Of a DNA stretch of 11,907 nt, positions 6,682 to 11,907 are shown piece after piece (positions within the stretch are counted from its first letter, which is position 1; the number at the start of each line of letters is the position of its first letter). The notes under the pieces were generated by a model, which was not told the DNA's origin, did no database searches, and saw only the letters and a program-made list of their open reading frames with translations. Source of the DNA: Pseudomonadota bacterium (GTDB lineage Bacteria > Pseudomonadota > Alphaproteobacteria > Rhizobiales > Aestuariivirgaceae); NCBI GenBank assembly GCA_016522385.1, contig JAEKFU010000376.1, forward strand, positions 1 through 11,907, in the 5' to 3' direction. The position numbers were made by a program, and so were the translations under genes.

Positions 6682-8100
6682 ATGACCGATGAACTGATCA
6701 AAAAGACGGCTTGCGAAATCATCGATCTGCTTATGACGGGCGAGGTGACGCCGACCGACTTGCTCGATGCGCTGGAAACCAGAATCTCCGAAGTCGATCC
6801 TGCGGTGAATGCATTGCCGACGCTGTGCTTCGACCGGGCACGTCAGCGTGCCGAAGCAGCGCAGAGCATCCTGCCGAAGGAACGTGGGTCGTTGGCAGGC
6901 CTGCCGGTTCCGATCAAGGATCTCACCGATGTCGCCGGGGTACGCTCAACACAGGGCTCCCCGATCTTCAAGGACACCGTTCCGGAGACTTCAGACATCC
7001 TCGTTGATCATCTCGAGCGCAATGGTGCGATCGTTTATGCCAAGTCCAACACGCCCGAATTCGGTGCCGGCGCCAACACGTTTAATGAAGTCTTCGGCCG
7101 CACGCTCAATCCGTGGAACACATCTCGGTCCGCTGCCGGTTCCTCCGGCGGTGCCGCTGTTTCTTTGGCCACCGGCATGGCCTGGCTCGCCCACGGTTCC
7201 GATATGGGTGGCAGCTTGCGCAATCCGGCCAGTTTTTGTGGCGTTTGCGGCATGCGTCCGTCGCCGGGCCGCGTCGCCACCAGCCGAGGTGCCAAGGTCG
7301 ACAGCACTCTCGGCCAGGACGGCCCGATGGCCCGCAATGTCGAGGACCTTGCCCTATTGTTCGATGCCATGGTTGGCGAAGAAGCGGCTGATCCTACATC
7401 CCTGCCGCATGATGGCACATCCTATCTCGATGCCGCCCGCTCAGGCTGGAGACCGGGTAGGGTCGCGATCAGCCGCGATCTCGGTATCACGCCGGTTGAC
7501 CCGGAAGTCGCGGCGATCGTCGAAGCAGCGGCACGCCGGCTTGAACAAGCAGGAATCACTATTGAGGAAGCGCATCCCGATCTCAGTGAGGCGCACGACT
7601 GTTTCCAGGTCCTGCGGGCATTGTCATTTGCAACATCGATGAAACCGTTGCTTGACGCGCATCGCGACCTGCTCAAGCCCGAAGTGATCTGGAACATCGA
7701 GCAGGGCCTGATCCTCAAAACCGAGGATATCGTGCGGGCCGAACACCAGCGCACAGCCATGTTCCACCGCACGTTGGAGTTCTTCAAGACCTATGATCTG
7801 CTGTTGTGCCCGGCCACCATCGTGCCGCCATTTCCGGTCGAACATCGCTATGTCGAGGAATGCAACGGCCAAAGGTTCGATAACTACATTGAATGGCTGG
7901 CCATCGTCTATGCCATCACCAATGTCTGCTGTCCGGCGATCTCCATTCCCGCCGGCTTCACAACCGACACCTTGCCGGTAGGCATTCAGATGGTTGCCCC
8001 ACCGCGTGCGGAAGGCCGTCTGCTGTCCGGAGCCTTGTTGCTTGAAAGCACGCTTGACATGGTTATAAGAACGCCGATCGATCCAAGGCCTGGTAGTTGA
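6682..8100 (+). CDS. Amidase signature family hydrolase
   Basis: A 472-residue member of the amidase signature (AS) family, which hydrolyses carboxamides or related C-N bonds to an acid plus ammonia or an amine. The Ser-cisSer-Lys catalytic triad is complete: Lys79 in LPVPIKDL, cis-Ser155 in AGSSGGAAVSLATG and nucleophile Ser178 in GSDMGGSLRNPA. The region C-terminal to this (SFCGVCGMRPSPGRV) and the late PAISIPAGF motif are typical. No signal peptide is seen, so it is cytoplasmic. It is not GatA on context: gatB and gatC are absent and the sequence reads like catabolic AS amidases. The start codon has no strong Shine-Dalgarno sequence (only GAAAG about 10 bases upstream). It is followed 73 bases later by the acyl-CoA ligase on the same strand, which could activate the acid it releases. 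Substrate unknown; aryl or aliphatic amides and amino-acid amides are all possible. Confidence 0.93.
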   Translation: MTDELIKKTACEIIDLLMTGEVTPTDLLDALETRISEVDPAVNALPTLCFDRARQRAEAAQSILPKERGSLAGLPVPIKDLTDVAGVRSTQGSPIFKDTVPETSDILVDHLERNGAIVYAKSNTPEFGAGANTFNEVFGRTLNPWNTSRSAAGSSGGAAVSLATGMAWLAHGSDMGGSLRNPASFCGVCGMRPSPGRVATSRGAKVDSTLGQDGPMARNVEDLALLFDAMVGEEAADPTSLPHDGTSYLDAARSGWRPGRVAISRDLGITPVDPEVAAIVEAAARRLEQAGITIEEAHPDLSEAHDCFQVLRALSFATSMKPLLDAHRDLLKPEVIWNIEQGLILKTEDIVRAEHQRTAMFHRTLEFFKTYDLLLCPATIVPPFPVEHRYVEECNGQRFDNYIEWLAIVYAITNVCCPAISIPAGFTTDTLPVGIQMVAPPRAEGRLLSGALLLESTLDMVIRTPIDPRPGS

Positions 8101-8173
8101 GATGATACGGCAACGGCGCTAATCTTCGCACAGGCAAGATGGCGATTGATGCCGGCACCGGAAGGGAGAATCC

Positions 8174-9811
8174 ATGCAAGGTTTGATGCAGGACTGGCCG
8201 TTGCTGGTCCACACCGTTCTCGACCACGCCCGCAACTGGCATGGTAGCCAGGAGATCGTTTCGCGCACTGTTGAGGGCCCGATTCATCGCTACACCTATA
8301 CTGATCTCGACCACCGGGCGCGCCAGATCGCCAGCGCTGCACACAGTCAACTGAACGTGGGCGAGGGCGATGTCGTGGCCACCATGGCTTGGAATGGCTA
8401 CCGCCATTTGGAAATCTGGTACGGCCTGATGGGCCTTGGCGCCGTGGTCCACACGCTGAACCCGCGCCTGTTCACCGACCAGCTCGCCTATATCGTCAAT
8501 CATGCCGAAGATCAGTGGATGTTTCTCGATCTGACATTCGTGCCGATCCTCGAAGGCGTCAAGGATCAACTGCCGAACGTCAAGGGCTATGTCATCATGA
8601 CTGACAAAGCCCACATGCCGGCTGAGACAAGCCTGCCCAACGTCATGTGCTACGAAGACCTTATTGGTGAAGGCGATGCCGAATTCGTCTGGCCGAAGCT
8701 CGATGAAAACACCGCCTGCGGCATGTGGTACACGTCCGGCACCACGGGTAACCCCAAGGGTGTCGTCTACACCCACCGCTCAAACGTGCTGCACGCGCTG
8801 ACGACCTGTGGCGGCGATGCGCTGTCATTCTCAAGTCGCGAGACCATCATGCCGGTGGTGCCGATGTTCCATGCCAATGCCTGGTCGATGGCGTTTTCGG
8901 CCCCTATGGCCGGTGCCAAGTTGGTCTTGCCTGGTGCCCAGATGGACGGTGCATCGATCTATGAGTTGCTCGACACTGAAAAGGTCACACTCACCGCTGC
9001 TGTACCGACCATTTGGCTCATGCTGCTGCAGTACCTCGAACAGAATCCCGACCTCAAGCTGGACACGCTGCAAAATGTCGTCATTGGCGGTGCAGCCTGC
9101 CCCGAAGCCATGATGCGTGCCTTTGAAACAAAATACGACACTAATGTCATCCATGCCTGGGGCATGACCGAAATGAGCCCGCTCGGCTCGCTCGGCACCC
9201 GCAAGGGCGGTTTGCAGAAAATGTCCGGTGATGAATGGTGGCAGACCAAGCTGAAACAGGGCCGGCCGGCTTACTCGATCGAGATGAAGATCACCGACGA
9301 CGATGGCAAAGATCTGCCTAACGACGGTGAAAAGTTTGGACGTCTCAAGGTTCGCGGGCCGGCCATCGCCAGATCCTATTTCAAGGGCGAAGGGGCGGAT
9401 GCCTTCGATAACGCGGGCTGGTTCGATACAGGTGATGTCGCCACCATTGATCAGCATGGCTATATGCAGATCACCGACCGTTCAAAGGATGTCATAAAGT
9501 CCGGCGGCGAATGGATTTCCTCAATCGATCTTGAGAACATCGCTATGGGCTGCCCCGGCGTCGCGGAGGCCGCCGCCATCGGCATGCCGCATCCTAAGTG
9601 GGACGAGCGGCCGATGCTGGTGATTGTCAAGAAGCCGGGTGAGGAGGTCACCAAGGAACAGGTGCTGGCGCACCTCGACGGCAAGATCGTCAAATGGTGG
9701 ACCCCGGACGACGTCGTCTTCACCGACGAAATTCCGCACACGGCCACCGGCAAGATCTCCAAACTCACTTTGCGCCAGCAGTTCAAGGATCACGTCCTGC
9801 CGACTATTTGA
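8174..9811 (+). CDS. AMP-forming acyl-CoA synthetase (fatty-acid or 3-methylthiopropionate type)
   Basis: A 545-residue member of the ANL adenylate-forming superfamily that activates a carboxylic acid with ATP to an acyl-adenylate and then transfers it to CoA. Core motifs appear in order: the P-loop TSGTTGNPKG (187-196), MFHANAW (231-237), the A5 motif GMTE (330-333), WFDTGD (416-421), the hinge and A8 region ITDRSKDVIKSGGEWIS (433-449), and the catalytic lysine Lys527 in PHTATGKISK near the C-terminus. AGGGAG stands 6 bases before the ATG at 8174. The N-terminus (MQGLMQDWPL) is the pattern I associate with alphaproteobacterial medium/long-chain fatty-acid CoA ligases and with DmdB, the 3-methylthiopropionyl-CoA ligase of DMSP breakdown; which one applies cannot be told by eye. 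Same strand as the amidase, 73 bases downstream, so probably co-transcribed. Confidence 0.93.
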   Translation: MQGLMQDWPLLVHTVLDHARNWHGSQEIVSRTVEGPIHRYTYTDLDHRARQIASAAHSQLNVGEGDVVATMAWNGYRHLEIWYGLMGLGAVVHTLNPRLFTDQLAYIVNHAEDQWMFLDLTFVPILEGVKDQLPNVKGYVIMTDKAHMPAETSLPNVMCYEDLIGEGDAEFVWPKLDENTACGMWYTSGTTGNPKGVVYTHRSNVLHALTTCGGDALSFSSRETIMPVVPMFHANAWSMAFSAPMAGAKLVLPGAQMDGASIYELLDTEKVTLTAAVPTIWLMLLQYLEQNPDLKLDTLQNVVIGGAACPEAMMRAFETKYDTNVIHAWGMTEMSPLGSLGTRKGGLQKMSGDEWWQTKLKQGRPAYSIEMKITDDDGKDLPNDGEKFGRLKVRGPAIARSYFKGEGADAFDNAGWFDTGDVATIDQHGYMQITDRSKDVIKSGGEWISSIDLENIAMGCPGVAEAAAIGMPHPKWDERPMLVIVKKPGEEVTKEQVLAHLDGKIVKWWTPDDVVFTDEIPHTATGKISKLTLRQQFKDHVLPTI

Positions 9812-9814
9812 GCC

Positions 9815-9852
9815 TTAGAGCAAGATCGGTTCAGACTAAAGAATTTGAGCCG
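9815..9852. repeat. Possible degenerate intergenic repeat half-element
   Basis: Just after the acyl-CoA ligase stop, the sequence TTAGAGCAAGATCGGTTCAG (9815-9834) resembles, from memory, the left half of short palindromic intergenic elements common in Hyphomicrobiales genomes. The expected right arm (a complement of AGAGCAAGATC) is not present. Instead a weaker local stem can form between CGGTTCA (9827-9833) and TGAGCCG (9846-9852), with one G-U pair. It may double as a transcript-end hairpin, but no run of T follows. This is a recall-based resemblance, not a confirmed family member. Confidence 0.25.
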
Positions 9853-9879
9853 TGTATCGCCCCCTATCATATTGAAGTT

Positions 9880-9897
9880 TATCAGGTTTTTCTGATA
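9880..9897. terminator. Short perfect dyad between convergent genes, possible weak terminator
   Basis: TATCAG (9880-9885) is exactly complementary to CTGATA (9892-9897) across a six-base GTTTTT spacer. It lies in the 115-base gap between the ends of the acyl-CoA ligase and the three-cysteine gene, where termination from both sides is expected. The stem is short and AT-rich and no T-tract follows on either strand, so it is a poor intrinsic terminator; an operator or chance are alternatives. Confidence 0.3.
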
Positions 9898-9926
9898 TTC
9901 AGGGTTCAGTCAAGACCAGACCTCAT

Positions 9927-10109
9927 TTAGGCGGATTGTTCCAGAACCGAATCGAATTTGCTGACGGCTTGTTCGAATTTGTCGCGGCAGCCAGTATTGC
10001 AGAAACCGACAACATGACCTTTGTAAAGGGTCAGGCTGTCCGCCGATACCGGTTTGCCCGACCACGGACAGGCTTCATTGATGGCATCTTCGAGCCTGAG
10101 GGTGCTCAT
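9927..10109 (-). CDS. Small three-cysteine protein, YHS/TRASH-like
   Basis: A 60-residue protein whose start is taken as the ATG at 10109, because GGAG lies 8 bases upstream; the frame is open back to a TTG at 10148, but the extra 13 residues look non-conserved. The core reads CPWSGKPV (14-21), then a tyrosine-glycine strand (LYKGHVVGFC, 28-37) and CNTGCRDKFEQA (37-48). The arrangement of one cysteine early and a C-x3-C pair (Cys37, Cys41) followed by a Lys-Phe helix resembles the YHS and TRASH metal-binding modules, which usually read CPVxG...FCCxxCxxxF. Similar small alphaproteobacterial proteins are, as I recall, often annotated as a glutathione S-transferase, which this cannot be at 60 residues. 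A metal-handling or cysteine-based role is inferred; the function is unknown. It is convergent with the acyl-CoA ligase and lies 105 bases downstream of the metallo-beta-lactamase-fold gene on the same strand. Confidence 0.78.
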   Translation of the reverse strand: MSTLRLEDAINEACPWSGKPVSADSLTLYKGHVVGFCNTGCRDKFEQAVSKFDSVLEQSA

Positions 10110-10214
10110 GATTAATCTCCGGCAATAGGTCCTAGGGTGTGGTGACAATTACAGGTATGGGGTGGGTTATCGGATCTGCGTGTAACCACCAAAGGCCGTT
10201 CACCAAGTCACCCC
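10110..10214 (-). promoter_or_regulatory. Intergenic region upstream of the three-cysteine gene
   Basis: These 105 bases follow the hydrolase stop and precede the small gene on the same strand. They contain the ribosome-binding site (GGAG) of the small gene and a weak promoter-like pair TTGGTG and TAACCC spaced 17 bases on the minus strand. No stem-loop with a T-run was found for the hydrolase transcript, so read-through into the small gene is possible. Confidence 0.25.
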
Positions 10215-11129
10215 TTACACTACTCGGTATTCCGCTGAGAGGGTCAATCCCCCGTCCGTGGCCACTCGGCCCTGCTCGATAAGGTGCTCGACATGCGCCA
10301 GCGTGGACATGGCTGCGGCCGGATGTAGGCGCGGGTCGACATCCGCATAAACTGCCCGCACCACCTCCAAGATCGCCCGGTCACCTTGCTTGAGCCGGTT
10401 GAAGATTGCTTCCTCGCGCATCTTGCGATGGGTCATAAATGCGCGCACAAATGGCAGCGGATCGCGTTTTTCGGGACCGTGCCCAGGCCAGTAGACTTCC
10501 TCCGAGCGCGCCATCAGACGTCTCAGTGAGGCGAAATAGTCCGCCATATTGCCGTCCGGTGGCGCAATCACGCTGGTCGACCATGCCATCACATGATCTC
10601 CACAAAACAGCGCATTTTCTTCAGCCAGTGAAAACGCCATGTGGTTAGCGCAATGGCCAGGCGTGAACACTGCTTCCAGCGTCCAGTCGCGTCCTTCGAT
10701 GACATCGCCATCGGCGATTGTTACATCGGGATGAAAATCCATATCGCCGCTGGCATCGAGTTGCACGTCGCCGGCAACAATCGCCCTGCTGCGCGCGCCT
10801 GCGCCATGCGGACCGTAGCCATAAGTTGTGGCACCCGTGATTTCCTTGAGCCGTGCGGCCAGCGGCGAGTGATCGCGGTGCGTGTGGGTAATGATGATAT
10901 GGCTGACTGTCTCGTTCTTGACCGCCTCAATCAGGCTCGCCAGATGCGCATCGTCATCAGGGCCCGGATCGATGATTGCGACATCGCCATGCCCGACAAT
11001 GTAGCTGCCGGTGCCGGTAAAGGTGAACGCGCCCGGGTTGTTGCATGTGATTCTGCGCACTTTGGGCGACACCGCAACGGCATGGCCGTGCTGAGGGTCA
11101 AAATCGCGATCGAATTTCAGATCAGCCAT
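10215..11129 (-). CDS. Metallo-beta-lactamase fold hydrolase, LACTB2-like with C-terminal winged helix
   Basis: A 304-residue metallo-beta-lactamase-fold protein. The two-metal site is complete: THTHRDHS with His82, His84, Asp86 and His87; His159 in TPGHCANH; Asp178 in FCGDHVM; and His217 in WPGHGP. After this domain, from about residue 228, the sequence FMTHRKMREEAIF begins a C-terminal helical segment ending in LAHVEHLIEQGRV, matching the winged-helix (BLACT_WH) tail of the LACTB2 family. Human LACTB2 is a mitochondrial endoribonuclease; bacterial relatives are mostly uncharacterised, so RNA cleavage or a thioester/glyoxalase-type hydrolysis are both possible. The ATG at 11129 is chosen because GAGG lies just upstream and MADLKFDRDFDPQHG is the family-like N-terminus; an in-frame GTG at 11210 would add 27 residues. 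No signal peptide. It is divergent from bioY, with no obvious functional link. Confidence 0.9.
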   Translation of the reverse strand: MADLKFDRDFDPQHGHAVAVSPKVRRITCNNPGAFTFTGTGSYIVGHGDVAIIDPGPDDDAHLASLIEAVKNETVSHIIITHTHRDHSPLAARLKEITGATTYGYGPHGAGARSRAIVAGDVQLDASGDMDFHPDVTIADGDVIEGRDWTLEAVFTPGHCANHMAFSLAEENALFCGDHVMAWSTSVIAPPDGNMADYFASLRRLMARSEEVYWPGHGPEKRDPLPFVRAFMTHRKMREEAIFNRLKQGDRAILEVVRAVYADVDPRLHPAAAMSTLAHVEHLIEQGRVATDGGLTLSAEYRVV

Positions 11130-11195
11130 ATGCCTCACGACACATTCTTGGTCTTGCCGCGCTGTGCGATTCCGGCAATAACCTTGGCGACTTAA

Positions 11196-11210
11196 GTGCC
11201 ACGCTGGCAC
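11196..11210. promoter_or_regulatory. Perfect inverted repeat between hydrolase gene and bioY
   Basis: GTGCCA (11196-11201), a CGC spacer and TGGCAC (11205-11210) form a perfect dyad, ending 23 bases before the bioY ATG and about 65 bases upstream of the hydrolase start. Its size suits a dimeric repressor site. It does not match the BioR consensus (TTATCTATAA type) that controls biotin genes in many alphaproteobacteria, and no such site was seen here. Read on the minus strand, TGGCAC followed after five bases by TCGC is also one mismatch from a sigma-54 -24/-12 element pointing at the hydrolase gene. Confidence 0.4.
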
Positions 11211-11233
11211 CTACCAATACAAGGGGACTTTCC

Positions 11234-11830
11234 ATGAACCAGATTTTGACCGCCGACAATACCATTGCCGCAAACGTTTGGCCGGAGAGAACGGCCAACC
11301 GGTGGCTGCGTGCAGTCGTTCTGGCGGTCTTGGGAACAGTGCTCTTGTGGCTTTCTGCCAAGGTGAAGCTCGATGTTGGACCAGTACCGGTGACCATGCA
11401 GACATTCGTCATTCTTGGTCTGGGTGCCGCATATGGTTGGCGGCTGGGCGTCGCAACGTTGCTGCTATATCTCGCCGAGGGAGCAGCCGGGCTTCCGGTG
11501 TTCTCAGGCACGCCGGAAAAGGGTCTTGGCCTTGCCTACATGACCGGGCCGACGGGTGGATACTTGGTCGGTTTCGTGCTCGCGGCCGCCATCATCGGCT
11601 TCTTCGCCGAGCGCGGTTTGGACCGCAACCCGTTCAACATGTTCATCGCCATGCTGATCGCCACGACAGTAATCTACGTTCCCGGCCTGGCATGGCTTGC
11701 CACACTTGTCGGTGGCGAGAAAGCCATCCAGTTCGGTCTGATGCCGTTCATCTGGGGTGACGTGATCAAGGCGGCACTCGCGGCTGCCATGTTCCCGGCT
11801 TTGTGGGCGCTCGTCAAACGCGAACACTAG
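11234..11830 (+). CDS. bioY: Biotin ECF transporter substrate-binding subunit BioY
   Basis: BioY is the integral-membrane S-component that captures biotin, alone or together with the energising subunits BioM (ATPase) and BioN. The 198 residues include about six hydrophobic segments (near 25-43, 56-66, 69-84, 104-125, 135-157 and 176-194). Diagnostic family motifs are PVPVTMQTF (50-58), LYLAEGAAGLPVF (78-90), GPTGGYLVGF (105-114) and WGDVIKAALAA (174-184), in which Asp176 and Lys179 have the spacing of the biotin-contacting Asp and Lys in Lactococcus BioY. AAGGGGAC gives a strong ribosome-binding site 6 bases before the ATG. The N-terminal 23 residues are cytoplasmic-looking and longer than in some homologues. 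No bioM or bioN is visible; only 77 bases remain downstream, so whether this is a solitary BioY or the first gene of bioYMN cannot be decided. Confidence 0.93.
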   Translation: MNQILTADNTIAANVWPERTANRWLRAVVLAVLGTVLLWLSAKVKLDVGPVPVTMQTFVILGLGAAYGWRLGVATLLLYLAEGAAGLPVFSGTPEKGLGLAYMTGPTGGYLVGFVLAAAIIGFFAERGLDRNPFNMFIAMLIATTVIYVPGLAWLATLVGGEKAIQFGLMPFIWGDVIKAALAAAMFPALWALVKREH

Positions 11831-11870
11831 AGCGTTTCTTTCTCATGTGGAATCATTTGACCGCGTTTCT
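11829..11870. repeat. Possible Hyphomicrobiales-type intergenic repeat half-element
   Basis: Directly overlapping the bioY stop, TAGAGCGTTTCTTTCTCATG and then GTGGAATCATTTGA resemble, from memory, the first half of palindromic intergenic elements widespread in rhizobial genomes. The complementary AAACGCTCT arm expected on the right is absent; instead the octamer GCGTTTCT is repeated directly at 11832-11839 and 11863-11870. The remaining bases to 11907 show nothing recognisable. Resemblance is by recall only. Confidence 0.3.
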
Positions 11871-11907
11871 GCGTCTGCTGGCTAGGCATGCTTCGCGCCG
11901 TGGTCTG

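Noticed and set aside
6809..7642. Plus-strand open frame of 277 codons within the amidase gene
   Set aside because: It lies in another frame of a gene with an intact catalytic triad, and its Arg/Pro/Ser-rich translation is typical of an out-of-frame shadow.
6682..8100. Amidase as GatA of the Glu/Asp-tRNA amidotransferase
   Set aside because: No gatB or gatC is adjacent, and the neighbours are an acyl-CoA ligase and an aminotransferase; a catabolic amidase fits better.
8063..8776. Minus-strand open frame of 237 codons over the amidase end and acyl-CoA ligase start
   Set aside because: The plus-strand ligase frame carries all family motifs through this stretch; the antisense translation shows no motif or ribosome-binding evidence.
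11130..11210. Extended hydrolase N-terminus from a GTG codon
   Set aside because: It would add 27 Arg-rich non-conserved residues and run through the intergenic dyad; the ATG at 11129 gives the family-like start.
11130..11233. BioR operator upstream of bioY
   Set aside because: Searched for the TTATCTATAA-type palindrome on both strands of the intergenic region and found none.

Overview
The window is chromosomal DNA from an alphaproteobacterium, most likely of the Hyphomicrobiales (Rhizobiales). The base composition is moderately GC-rich. The FabI, PdxH, chorismate synthase and acyl-CoA ligase sequences have the wording I associate with that group, and the order fabI - histidine phosphatase - aroC is one I recall from rhizobia (memory, not a search). 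Twelve protein genes fill almost all of the sequence. I see no tRNA, rRNA, CRISPR array, transposase or phage gene. No gene-free stretch exceeds 300 bases; the longest is the 216-base divergent region at 2426-2641.

Left part (1-2425, minus strand): an apparent three-gene operon, fabI (NADH enoyl-ACP reductase, last step of fatty-acid elongation), then a histidine-phosphatase/phosphoglycerate-mutase-like gene with a GTG start that overlaps the fabI stop by 8 bases, then aroC (chorismate synthase), which runs off the left edge. Facing away from it (2642-5174, plus strand) is a second very tight unit: pdxH (pyridoxamine/pyridoxine 5'-phosphate oxidase), a short-chain dehydrogenase/reductase starting on the base after the pdxH stop, and a PLP-dependent enzyme of the cystathionine gamma-synthase family overlapping the SDR by 8 bases. 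A cofactor-making gene is thus apparently co-transcribed with a user of that cofactor.

Middle part (5178-9811): a class III omega-aminotransferase on the minus strand ends 3 bases from the end of the gamma-synthase-like gene, so the two PLP enzymes converge with no room for a separate terminator. The aminotransferase is divergent from an amidase and an acyl-CoA ligase on the plus strand. The three could form a small catabolic module (amide hydrolysis, amine deamination, acid activation to the CoA thioester), but the substrate cannot be read from sequence.

Right part (9927-11830): a 60-residue three-cysteine protein resembling a YHS/TRASH-type metal-binding module, and a metallo-beta-lactamase-fold hydrolase of the LACTB2 type with a C-terminal winged helix, both on the minus strand; then, divergent from the hydrolase, bioY, the substrate-binding membrane subunit of a biotin ECF transporter. 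A perfect 15-base dyad lies in the hydrolase/bioY intergenic region.

Overall this is an ordinary housekeeping and catabolic neighbourhood. I found no convincing new defence, mobile or RNA system. The points most worth a second look are the pdxH-SDR-transsulfuration unit with its altered PLP-pocket motifs, the small three-cysteine protein, the orphan phosphatase between fabI and aroC, and the intergenic dyads.
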